Assembly: GCA_037178855.1 (NCBI GenBank) | Contig: JASJZC010000001.1 | Span: 7,254,001-7,318,000 of the forward strand | DNA from: Oscheius sp. JU75 | Lineage: Eukaryota > Nematoda > Chromadorea > Rhabditida > Rhabditidae | Reading direction: 5' to 3' | Length of the DNA stretch: 64,000 nucleotides | Shown: piece by piece, positions 1-10,900 of the stretch | Layout: each line of letters starts with the position of its first letter | Numbering within the stretch: the first letter of the stretch is position 1 | Translations under genes and position numbers: made by a program | The notes under the pieces: model-generated | What the model was told of the DNA's origin: nothing | Databases searched by the model: none | Seen by the model: only the letters and a program-made list of their open reading frames with translations

Positions 1-174
1 TGAACAAGGAGCCCGGAAGGAGAATATACGTCCATGAGACCTGTGCCACCGATACCAATCAGGGTAAGACCGAGCATTCTCGTGAATATAGTAATACTTT
101 CAGTTCAACTGGTAATTGACTCGGTTGTGGATACAGTGATTGCGAAAAATCTGAGAGGAACGGGAATGAACTGA
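1..174 (+). CDS. G protein alpha subunit, C-terminal end (partial)
   Basis: Two exons (1-63 and 104-174) separated by a 40-nt GT-AG intron; the gene runs in from the left edge. The visible 3' end contains the TCATDT loop that contacts the gu­anine base in G-alpha proteins, followed by the alpha-5 helix and the tail NLRGTGMN. The helix is closest to Go-type subunits (Go ends in NLRGCGLY). The cysteine four residues from the end, which pertussis toxin modifies in Gi/Go, is threonine here, so this is Gi/o-like but not a canonical Go. The stop is TGA at 172-174. It converges on the acyl-CoA synthetase-like gene with only about 90 nt between stop codons. Family assignment is firm; subclass is inference because only the last ~40 residues are visible. 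Confidence 0.9.
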
Positions 175-263
175 TGACCATCTCTGACACTCTCATTCTA
201 GACGGGCCTGTCCTTTGTGATTTTCATGAGGAACTATTTTTGCATATTTATGTGAGAAGACAA

Positions 264-2664
264 TTAAAATAGCGATATTCTGCCCTCGTTGATCATCTGT
301 CGTATCCGATATTTTTGGATGCGGGTGTGGACGCGGGGAAAGTCGCCGACGAAGGCAAATTTTTCGGGGACGATAAACTGAAATCATGTTTATGACCTTG
401 TTTTTGTGTGTTTTCATACCCCGTGGAGTCTGCACATATCGACCAGTTCTTTGCGGACAACAGTTGCATTGTGTTGAGCGTTCCTGAGGACGCAGACGGC
501 GGTCAGAGGACCACCTCGGGATGTGGACACTATCTGCAAGAGAGTGTCTACGGTACATGTGTCCTACCTGACAACCTTTGATAAGGTCATTTTGGTTGAG
601 AAGGCGCTCGACGTGCCAGTGCTCAACGACACCGTTGTTCATATCAAATATCAGATCTTCCTTCGAGGTCACAATCTCAACGTTTCCATGCTCGTCCATT
701 CGGGCAATATCACTGGAAAGAGGTACTAGTTTTGAGATTAAAGCAACAGAACACCTCTAGTGCAAACCGCAATATCTGACCTCACGTGTTTTTGAGGTAT
801 GAGAAGCTAACTTGCCCGCGTCACCTTTTTTGTCCGCTGAATAAACCCTCATAATCGCTTTCACAAAGTTTTTTTCATCATTAGCGTTGGTCACAATATT
901 CCTTTCCTGTTTTGCGAGCCGAATTCAAACAAGGGACGTTCGCTTTAAACCTACCCAGTATCTATCCACTTGATTTTGCCTCTTGTCTCCGGAGCGTATC
1001 CCATAAACGTACTGCCGTAGTAGGTCCTAATCATCAGGACTCCCAGCTGTCCTTGAGGAACATCCCTCCCGTCGTCTTCTCCTCTCAAAGGAGACAGTTT
1101 GATCTCGTATCCAGCGATGGCCCTGCCCACATTTCTAGTGAAATCTGTCGTCTCATCGCCCATAATCGGGATGGAGCCCAGCTCGGTCAAGAGGTAACCG
1201 ACCTGGAATCAAAGCCATTCAATTTTTACCGCTCACCAACCGCAATAATCTTCACATTCTGTGCCTGCTCCTTGATAATTTTCAAGACATCCTTGGACAC
1301 GCGATCTCCGATGAGAAGAATGTTCTGAAGCTGGTTCAGTTTGACTCTCTGGGTCTGTGAGATCTTGAGCAGAAGACGAAGAGCGGCACCGTTGGACAGA
1401 AGAGTGGTGCATCTGTAATTCAAACTTGTAGGACAAACAAGCATGGCGTCCCGGCCGAACAGGTCAAGGCAAGAAAGAGGTTACACCACTCTTCTACAGA
1501 AGTTTGGCGTTAGACAGCTAAGCGGGATCGAGCCCGGGTCGTTCGGACCAAAATCGCGTCTCTACCAATGCACCAAGCTTAAAAGAGAAGATAAAAGACT
1601 TACTGATATTTGTTAACACTGGCAAAGAGGTTCCTCGGGAGAGGAGAGGCTTCAGGAAAGACGGTACGGCACTCTGTGAGGAAGGGAGACAGACAGACTA
1701 GAGAGAAGAGAGGGATGCGGAAGATGGGCAAAGAGCAGCAGATGACGTGCTGAAAGAGTTCTTCTCTTAAATAGAGGAATCACATACTTCTTTCTGGATC
1801 CTGAAGGCTGTGACCACAGCTCTGGCCCCATTTAGTAACTGATAATGGGACAATGCAACCAGTTTCGGCTCATCCGTCGTACCGTTCGTGAATTGCAGAC
1901 AGGCCAGCTTATGACTGCTCCAGTTGTCATAATCAGGCAGACGATCAATCTTGTCCTTTGAACTCTTGTTGAAAACCTCCGAAAGCGTATAGGTTCCACT
2001 AAATGGCCTAGTACCCGAATCCAGGGTGAGACTCACGCATGTTTGTGATCCTCCTCTGCCAAAATCACATGAGAAAGTTTGGGCAAGGCTGCCGCTTTGA
2101 GCTGGCCCTTTCGGCATTGCATGAGTTCCGGACAGATTTCCAGAAGAAGACTGTTGAGGTAGTCGGAGCAGATTTGGGACTTGAAACAGACGATAGCCCG
2201 AAACTCGCCAACATCCAGAGCACGGTGAAGACTGGCAGCATTGGAAAAGTTGGGATTGGCTAGAGAGAAAACGAGGCCAGCTCTCGAGGCAGCAAAAGCT
2301 GACAGCATCACCTGGAAGAGATTCTTGACTTTTAATAGATGTCTCTCACCTGGGAGTGATTACTTCCACAGATGAGGATTCTGTCGCCTGGCTGGAGACC
2401 CGAAGAGAGAAGACCAGCCGCGATGGATTCCATCTCGTAGACAATCTTCGAGAATGTCAGAGACGTTTTCTCGGAGTCGAAGACAGCCGCGACGCGATCA
2501 CTCTTGCCTTTGGTGTAGATCAGTTCCGGAATTGTCTGCGAGTTGAAGTCTACTTGTTTGGGAGGTGGAGCTGTGGAGGCTCCCTGAACAGTTTGGTAAG
2601 GGAGTCAGGGAATGGAGCTTACAGTAATCCACCCATTGAAGTCAATACAGTAGACGTCGCCCAT
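264..2664 (-). CDS. ACSF2-like acyl-CoA synthetase, probably catalytically impaired
   Basis: Ten exons, minus strand: 2664-2623, 2583-2350, 2311-2037, 1998-1788, 1749-1604, 1424-1241, 1202-955, 712-568, 533-420, 377-264; about 570 residues, phases consistent. It aligns along its length with the ACSF2 branch of the ANL (acyl-adenylating) superfamily. The P-loop reads FTNGTTDEPK (usual YTSGTTGxPK), the A5 region is followed by VGRAIAGYEIKL, and the D of the TGD motif is kept (DTGDIARMDEHG). The hinge region normally GRxKDxI is SKEDLI, and the C-terminal motif normally GKIQK reads TRIQK, so the catalytic lysine is arginine. Adenylation activity is therefore doubtful. No N-terminal mitochondrial peptide is obvious. 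The acceptor before exon 6 (1424) and the donor at 1240 (GTTGGT) are the weakest joints. A tRNA-like element sits in intron 5. A splice-acceptor motif lies 13 nt before the ATG. Confidence 0.85.
1516..1578 (-). repeat. tRNA-derived element in an intron
   Basis: On the minus strand this intronic stretch carries a good pol III A box (TGGTGCATTGG) and a B box-like GGCTCGATCC at tRNA spacing, but no convincing acceptor stem or anticodon arm. It looks like a degenerate tRNA or tRNA-derived SINE. Similar elements lie near 33.5, 37.2, 41.1 and 46.0 kb. Confidence 0.45.
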
Positions 2665-3125
2665 CGTGAGAGAAGTTCTAGGAAATTGTCAAAATCAGGA
2701 AAAAAGAGATGAAAGGAAGATTATCTGTTTAGAGGGATGAAGAGAGGTTCAAGCTGAAAGCTCTGAAAGCAATTCTAAGTGACGCAGCTATTGGCCGAAT
2801 GAAGAAGTGCATTCGCATCCTATAACTTTGAGGCGGTACACATGGAAGAAGCCAATGCATTGAAACTCTCAAGAAAAAAACTCTTCTCTGCATCAAAGGA
2901 AGCGTATAAAGTTATCTGGAACGGCCGGTCGGTCAACGTAATACAGCCATTACAACCGATGGAATCGATGCCCGAGCTCTGCCTCCCTCTCTCACAAATA
3001 GCTGGCCATCTGTTTTGCTGACGGCCGACCCTAACTATAGATCCTTCTTCCTCATTTCTCTCATCTACATGTTTATTAGTTGGACCCATACTGATCACAG
3101 AAGAGTTGGAATTACGGTATTAGTA

Positions 3126-4482
3126 TTAGGGACACCAGCGTGGAAGTGGTTTGCCACCGAGATGTGACCAGACCGTCTCGAACTCGTGCTCGGTGATCTC
3201 GGCTCCCTTCTTCCTCGTCATTCCGGTCTGATCCAGCGGAATCTCGCACATCTCATCTTGTCCAGCTGAGAGCAAGATAGGCTTTTTGTCCGGATGAAGT
3301 TCCATCTGTCTCTGGACCCACTGACCATTGAAGTGCGCATACCAGACTCCTGTCTGTTGACCGGAAAAGTCGATCATCTGCTGCTCCTTGTAGACGTCAG
3401 TTAGGCTACAGAATGGCACTTTGAAGTAGCGATTCATCGTCAGAGCGGGATTCACGTGAGGGGCCGTGCTTTTCGTGGTCGCGATGATGGTAGCTCGTTG
3501 CGGAGTTAGATCTCGAACATGCTTCTCTTTCCAAGAGTTGTAGACTCGAAGACGGCGATGAAACTCTTCCTTGCAGGCCAGCAAAAGCTCCATGTCTGAA
3601 AATAAGTATGAGTAAGAGAGTACAGGTCAATCTGAAAAAGTGCTGGTTCTCTTACCTTGACTGTTATTGATGGCGTCTCTTAATTCAGCATACTTCCAGT
3701 CAGATAGTATGTGCTTCCTTCCTCCAGACGAGGAACTACTGGAGGACATCGAGGTGGAGGGAGTAGTATCCACTAGACTCCTTCTCATTTCCTCAGCCTG
3801 TCTCTGTCTCAGATCTTCAGCCACTTGTCTCTCCAAATCAGGCCAATTGACCGACTTGTCCTCGACCATCTTCCTGAAAGACGATTTTGAGAGGAGTCTA
3901 GACGGAACGAGGCAAAAATCCAATGAAAACTCAATTAGTAGCCAAAGGGCCCAGTATAAACAAGCTTTCGCCATTGTGAGTGGGCGCCCTGACAAAGACA
4001 AAAGAGAAAGAAGAGAGAATTTGATTTCTAGGTCAAAGAAAGGACATGAAGATAGGACGAGCCCTGCCGTTTCTCAGCCACCTAGCAAATGTTCAAGGAA
4101 CGTCTTAACGCCGAATGTAAAAAGGACTAAGTGGGTTACCACGAAATCTGCTGAAAAACATGGACGCCTGAGAAGGTTCGGGGCAACTCAATTTCGTTGC
4201 CCATAGGGGTCTAAATGGCTGCGTTTGTCGCTCAAAAACGAGGGGAGCAGAGGATGAAATGAGGAACAGCCTCATTGGAAGAACCTACTGGTCTTCTTTA
4301 GCCAGACGAGCGATGACCTCGTCCACTTGACGAAGAGAGTCCTCGTAGTTGGAGGCTGTTCTGTCAATGTCAGCGTCGCTGAACTTCATCTGTTTCAGGA
4401 GCTGTTCCAGATTGCTGAATGAGGACGAGTCTGGAGGCGACCATTTGGAAGCTGGTTCGGCGGAACTGACTACTTCGGTCAT
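3126..4482 (-). CDS. Motor-less myosin VI tail paralogue
   Basis: Three exons, minus strand: 4482-4289, ~3876-3656, 3595-3126, with matched phases; about 294 residues. It is a partial copy of the myosin VI gene 3.5 kb downstream on the map. Exon 1 starts with ATG directly after an acceptor motif, and that Met aligns with an internal Met after the lever arm of the parent. The copy keeps the proximal tail segment (SNYEDSLRQVDEVIARL), drops most of the charged single-alpha-helix region, and keeps [10 protein letters not shown], the [12 protein letters not shown] helix, the RRL adaptor-binding motif ([12 protein letters not shown]) and the full cargo-binding domain to [16 protein letters not shown]. 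There is no motor, converter or IQ region. The last splice junction is at the same residue as in the parent. The frame is open and conserved in the domain core, so it is probably translated; a role as a cargo-adaptor competitor is inference. Upstream coding exons cannot be excluded. Confidence 0.8.
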
Positions 4483-5394
4483 CTGAAAGAAGTGCATTGA
4501 AGGGGATATAGCGAGAAAAGATGTGTCTCTCAAGAAGATAGATAGAACTGAATGATAATGGAGTTTGTGACTCTTAGCAAACCAATGTACAGACCACATA
4601 CCAGTTGAGAGTTCAGAGATGCAAAAGGTAAAACATTCAAGATATAACTCTTCGGTTAAAGGTAAAATCTTGATCAGTAGAAATATGAATCAGTGGAGTA
4701 AGCCAAAAGAAGAGATTTGGCTATCAACATGGTATGAAGGGAGATTTGAATGAGTGTATAGCAATGTGGAGCCCGGATAATCAAGTGAATAGCATGATGG
4801 AATACAAAGAAAGCGATCGCAAGTTCAATCTCGGGGGGTAGTACATGAAGGTGGTCTACCCTGGCATGTCTTGCCAGTCTAACCCGTACAACGGATCTTA
4901 TAGCCTGAGCAAACCTGATCATTCAACGCGCTCATCTACATTCTAAGAGCTCCCCAAGACTCTCCGGATGTGATCGTTCAAGTGAATTGCCTTGAATACC
5001 GAATAAACAGTTTAAAAAAAAGCATTGTGATCAGACTATCAGCTTGACAATCGGCAGATTTCTGTTTCTTGATTCAACAGCAGTAAGATACTGTACATTA
5101 CAGCAGAAGATATATAGGATGATACTGTATGTTCTAGCAAAGAAAGTGTTTGGAGCAGAAAATATCAAACCCCGCAGGAAAGTTGGTCGGTCACCCGACC
5201 ACTTCTATTTCTATCCGACCGTATGACTGACATCCTCAGGAAAGCAGCCGGCTACAAAACTGCTCGGAATGGACATATGACGACTACTAACAGGCGAGAG
5301 GAAGCAATCATTTCTCCAGAATGACTGTTCTTTCCTGTTTCTTGTCCGTGGTGTTAGGGCAGATAGCGAAAGGCAATTAGCCCTGCTCTCAGGA

Positions 5395-5396
<2 letters not shown>

Positions 5397-5443
<47 letters not shown>
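5397..5443. repeat. (GA)n microsatellite
   Basis: Nearly perfect GA dinucleotide tract of about 45 nt, followed by a short G run. Confidence 0.97.
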
Positions 5444-5446
<3 letters not shown>

Positions 5447-5640
5447 GAGTGATCGACTACGAATAGACAAACGAGGTCAAATAACAGAGTGGTCAATTTC
5501 TGAAGTGCAAATATATGAGAGACGTCAGTGACACCTTCATCAAATTTGCAAAGGTTTCTCACTAGAAAGATAGAAATTGGAAGCAATCAGCTGGGCTTTC
5601 GAGAATGACGCCCTAATCACGAAAAAAGTGTCAACGTCAG

Positions 5641-5752
5641 GGCTATTAAAGAAGAATTAGCCAGAACAGACTCATCCCCCAGCGAGAGCTTTGTTCTTTC
5701 CGAGAAGAGGCCTGACCTCGCCGCCCCGGGGGAACAACTCAAGGAGCTGAAA
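5641..5752 (+). other. Orphan coding-like exon
   Basis: An acceptor motif (AACGTCAG) precedes an open stretch reading AIKEELARTDSSPSESF then SEKRPDLAAP and ending GEQLKELK, followed by a good donor (GTGAGT). Composition is protein-like (acidic, Ser/Pro), unlike the surrounding sequence. I could not find partner exons on either side, so this may be part of a gene in 4.5-7.4 kb or a relic. Confidence 0.3.
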
Positions 5753-6594
5753 GTGAGTGACTCGGAGATAGAGAGAGAGAGAGATAGAAATGACGATTAC
5801 GTACGGGTTGGGACGCTATGATAACTGACATGAACTGAGCCTGGAAACGAGGAAGTTTAGGAGATGTGTGCTAATGGGGGCGATTAGATGGAGCCCAGGG
5901 CTCGAGAATTGGCTTCCTGAGCTAATGAACAGTAGGAAGGAAAGTGAGACATTTCCGAAGAAGGTTCAGTGCGAAGAAACATCCCATTCCCAGCCTTCTC
6001 GAATTTCTACTCTCGTTTTGCAACCGAAGACGAATACAATTGGGTAGTTCCTTGAAGGTCGAAGCTCCATTCCGATTACTTTCGTTTGTACATTGCTAAG
6101 CATGCCCCTATCTGGAGATAAATATTTTCCACAGCAATTTCCTGACGGTCGGTCATGTCTTGTTTCAGAGATTAATAGGCCAGTGAGTCAGAACAATAGA
6201 GGGGCAATTGCGGGTTGGACAAACACTTAATCTGGAAAGAAACAAGAGAACAAACTTGTAAGCTTCTTCATAGGACGTTCCAGAAATAGCCCAATCTCTG
6301 CTCCGACTTTTCCTCAGGGACAACTCTAAAAAAGCTGTTTCTCGACAAAGGATGAGCCTTTGAATATCAATGTTCTTTAGAAGAGGATACCCTCATGGCC
6401 TTTGCCTTCATGGCGCAGTCGGGCTAGCTAGCGCTCCGACTACAAAAGAAAAAAGGGGTCGGATCCGATTTCCGGATTGGTGAAACTTTTTTCTCTATCC
6501 AGCAAACTCTCGGAAACACCTTCAGAAGGCATTTTGTATAATTAGTCGGCTCACAATCATCATACTTTCATCTTTTTCTCTCTTCAAGTGCAAA

Positions 6595-6624
6595 TTTCCT
6601 GCGCAACAAGATTTGCGCAGGAAA
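6595..6624. repeat. Perfect 12-bp palindrome with 6-nt loop
   Basis: TTTCCTGCGCAA, loop CAAGAT, then TTGCGCAGGAAA. A hairpin or paired binding site; no adjacent gene end explains it. Confidence 0.8.
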
Positions 6625-7469
6625 AAAGCCGAAATCAAGTAGGCTTATCGTTTTGGGGCATTGTGATGGAAAATTAGACACAGCCCCTACGAGGTCTGAC
6701 CTAGAAGGGAAGTCAAAAGACTACTGCAAAAAGGAGAGACTGGCTCCAAAAATGGCTCGAGACACGCGATCTGCCCTTTGCTCATAACAAGGAAGCTGCT
6801 CATCATTTGGCAAACAATCTAAAAACGAGGGACTATTTCGAGAGATGGGAGGAAGCGCGTGTAGGTCATAGAAATGATGGAAAAGAACAACAGGGGTCTG
6901 GTTACAAACCAGTCCGATAGAAGTACGGCGAGAGACCACTTCTCGATTGAGGAAATGAGCTGCGGAGAATGAGATTAAAGAGAAGCCCTGTTGTGTTATT
7001 TTCACCTAATGGATGGGCCACTTGGGGGCCAAAACAGCCAGAAATATTGCCAATTGGGGTAGCGGTATAAATGGCTTGTTTTGTCGCGCATCTGTAATGA
7101 ATTGCAGAGAAGTCCATATGACCAACAAAAAGGCAGATAGACAAGACGAGTCGTCACGTATGCATGGCAATCGAGGCTGTTGGTCAAGAGCCTCAATCAA
7201 GGTTAGAAAGAGCAGAGGTCAAGATGGGACGAGAAATGCAAGACGATCAAGTCCTATCGAGAAGCGAAATCACGTGAGAAGACGATACGGGAAAGGACAG
7301 AGCTATCGGAACCTTGTGTCTTCCCGCAATCTTACAAGGAATTCCCCTGGTGAAGCACATTGCAACGTATTTGCTCGTAATTTCCAACGTATTAATTGGA
7401 AACTGACGGCTGGAGCTCATTCGAGTGACTTCTCGTAGTCCTACTCAACTCCCTTCCTCCAGCACTGCT

Positions 7470-7655
7470 ACAATGCGGAGGCAAGAAGAAAGAGCAGAGT
7501 AACAACGATAAGAAAGTGGATAGTACCGTGACTCCTGTCACATCGACCACCAAGGAGAAAGGGGATTGGGGGGGAAGCTGGAGAAGAAGAAGCAAGAGAC
7601 GAAGGTCCAAGCAACACTCATAAGTAAGAGACGCTGACGATATGGAGACTGTGGA
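7470..7655 (+). pseudogene. Decayed fragment of the CGG-KKK repeat protein gene
   Basis: On the plus strand this matches the N-terminal coding sequence of the gene at 63.7-64.0 kb (minus strand). It shares QCGGKKKE, KKVDSTVTPVTSTTKEKGD and, after a gap, KLEKKKQETK and the region around DADDME. An inserted G run after KGD shifts the frame, about 30 nt are missing near 7605, and there is a stop before the DDME region. It is therefore a non-functional partial copy in inverted orientation. Confidence 0.8.
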
Positions 7656-7930
7656 TGAATGCAAGAGCAACTGGGGCAAGGTGGTCGAGTGAAGGCGGTG
7701 AAAATAAACTCTGAATTTCGATTGCTCTTCCCAGGGACTATTTGTGTCTTTTCTTTAGGTGTTCGGTTAGAACCTTCAGAGGACTCTTTGGCTCATGTCC
7801 ACTGGTTTAACTACTCTCCTGTAGCAATAGAAACCCAAACAGAACACAGAATGACAAGAGGATTTTTTTCTGGACATTTTATTAGTCTCTAGTCTTCAGA
7901 GACCCATCTTGCATCACAGTTATCTCGGTC

Positions 7931-10900
7931 CTAGGGCGACCAGCGAGAGAGCGGCTTGCCTCCGAGATGTGTCCAGACCGTCTCGAACTCATGCTCCGTG
8001 ATCTCGGCTCCCTTCTTCCTCGTTATTCCGGTCTGATCCAGCGGAATCTCGCACATCTGGAGGTCGTCCTGGCCGGCCAAGAGCAAGATAGGCTTTTTGT
8101 CCGGATGCAGCTCCATCTGTCTCTGGACCCACTGACCGTTGAAGTGTGCATACCAGACGCCAGACTGTTGACCGGCGTAGTCGGTCAGCATCTGTTCCTT
8201 GTAGACATCGGCACGACGACAGAAGGGCAATTTGAAATAGCGATTCATCGTCAAAGCCGGATTCACGTGAGGAGCCGTGTTCTTGGTCGGCACAGATTGC
8301 TGATATATGGCAGAGGGAGCCCTCTGTGGTGCCAGGTCGCGACTGCCAGCATTCCTCTCCTTCCAGACGTTGTAGACACGCAGACGGCGGTGAAACTCAT
8401 CCCTGCAAGCCTGCAGCAGCTCCACATCTGAAATCTCTTCCTTATTCAAAACAAAACAAAAGCTACCAGTGCTGGTGTTGATCGTGTCCCTGAGCTCGGC
8501 ATATTTCCAGTCGGTCAGGTTGTACTTGCCGGTGATGGCTCCCGTAGTCGACGTAGAGGGCGTCGTCTCGACCATTCCCTGCTTGTCCAGACGAACAGCT
8601 ACAGCAGCATCGAGGCGTTCCTGCTCCTGACGGGCTCTTTCCTGTTCTTCACTCTGCTTCTGGCGAAGATCCTCGGCCACCTGACGCTCCATCGACTCCT
8701 GCCAGAGACGGGACTCGCGCTCTCTCTTCTCCTCCATCTCCCTCCTCTGGATCTTTTCCCGTTCCTGACGGGCTTCTTCGTCTCGAGCTCTCTGCTGACG
8801 TTCCTCCTCCTCGCGTCTCTTCTTCTCCAGCTCCCGAATCTTCTCCTGCTCATCGACTGCCAGCTGCTCCTTGAGACGTCTAACCATCGCATCCACTCGA
8901 TCAACGCAGCTCTCGTAGTTGCTGGCTGCCTTGTCGAGATTCACTTCCTCCATCTTGATCTTCTTGGCCAAGTCCTTCAGATCGATGAGGATGGCCGAGA
9001 CGGGAGTGGACCATTTGGCAGCACTGTTTGAGTCCATGTTGCCGACAATCGCCGTCATCTCCTTGGCTCGCTGATGGAGATTCACGACTCGGCGAAATAG
9101 CTCAAGACGAGGCTTGACACGACGACGAGCGTTGTAGCCACGGGCAAGGCTCTGAATTCGACAGATCTGCTCGGCTCTGTAGAGGATCTTGTTTTTGAGC
9201 TTGATGACACTCCAGACTCCGTAGATGGCCTTTCTCCAGCGGGTGATACGCAGCCACGAGGCTACCTTGTCCACCAGCATCTGCATGTGTTCCGGATCCG
9301 AACGAAGCATCTGGTCGAACTCAGCAAACTTGCCCGGTCGGAAGAAGACCTTCGTCTCTCCAAACTTGAAGTCGGTCGTGTCCAGACCCAGGGCACGGAA
9401 GAGACACTTGCAGAAGAGGCGAGGATCCAGTTGGGCTAGCTGCTGGGGCAGGATGGTCTTGTACATCGCAAACAGTTCGGCGAAGGGAGTGCGACTCGGA
9501 TAGCCCTTTTGCATCAGCTTCAGGACCGAGGCCATTCCGGCACAGCGCAGTTGACCGAGCACGGCTGGAGCTTCGAGAAGACCGGCACTCATTGTGGCAT
9601 TCGGCTTGACGCAGCGGACAAAGTGAGTGCCCTGAAATATTTTTTGAATGATCAATGAAAACAAAACGAACCGTGTTGGTGAGCTTGTCAATCAAGACGT
9701 TGAGCTGTCCACGGAACTTGCTTCCAACACTGGCTGCCTGGAGCTTGGTCGAACCGACACGTTTCACAGCCGTCTGCGGCTGCTCGAAAAGACTTCTCAG
9801 GAAGGCCACACTGCTCTGCTCGATCAGCATCTCCAACGAGTTGTGCAGCTGGTCGTTGTTCTTCTCGAGGAACTGCTGCGTCTGATAGCAGACCGTGCCG
9901 GCATAGTGTCGAACCAGGAATCCTTCATCATCTCGCATATCACGATGAGCCTTCAGCTTAGACTTTCTTGGTGTCTCCAGACGGAAATGCCCCTTGTTGG
10001 CAGTCATGACGGCTGTGGTGTAGTGCTGAGGAGTGGCTCTGGGCAACTTGGCTTCCTCGTCGAGCATGTCCAAGAGTCCGGATCCCTTCTTCTCGAACAG
10101 CTCGATGCAGTCGTTGTTGTCCGAGTACTCAATCCTCGGCACATGGAGACCTTCCTTCTCGTACAGTTCCTGCTCCTGCTTCAGAATACGCTCGTTGAAA
10201 AAGTTCTGGAGCTTCTCGTTGCAGTAGTTGATGCAGAACTGCTCAAACGAGTTGACGGCAAAGAACTCGAAGCCGGCAATGTCGAGTACTCCAATGTAGC
10301 TACTGTCCTGGACCTGACAACGACCATCCGGCGTTTGATTGATCGAACGGTTGATGACGGAGACGAGCCAGTCGAAGAGACGACTATAGATGGCCTTAGC
10401 CAAGGCATTGCGAGCAGCTGTAGCCTCGTACGTCTTCAGAGGAACACGGTTCACAGTTCCTTTCACTCCCCCCTTCGTCGCCTGCATGATCCTCGAAACG
10501 AGTCCCATCTGGAGTTCCTGTTCTTCCAGTCCGAGCAAACGAGCAGCCGTCTTCAGCGAATAGATCGTGTCTTTGGCAATGGTACAGCCGCCTCTCGTGT
10601 CGTCTACGCTCTCTCCGAAGGAAATGTTTCCGAGATGAAGAACAGCAGCCACCGTGTTCCAGACATCGGCAATCTGCTTCGGGCTAAGTCCGGCGCCTCC
10701 GAGAGCATCCACCAGCTTTGTGTAGTCACGAGCGTCATTTACGATAGCGTCTTGCAGCAGTTCTGAAACGGAATAGATTATTAAAGTAGTCTAAGGCGTT
10801 ACCCTATTTGAATTCGACGCGCAAATAAGAAAGACGCGCGGGAAAGGAAATTTATCGAAAATGATGATTCTTCAACCGACAACAGATGCAAAAAAAACTT

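Larger units (their letters stand above)
4484..7465. other. Gene-poor stretch
   Basis: Apart from the GA tract, the orphan exon near 5.7 kb and the palindrome at 6.6 kb, I see no supportable gene here. Open frames are short and lack codon character. Confidence 0.5.

Noticed and set aside
9648-10766. 372-codon frame opposite the myosin VI motor exon
   Set aside because: Antisense shadow of a codon-biased exon; no independent support.
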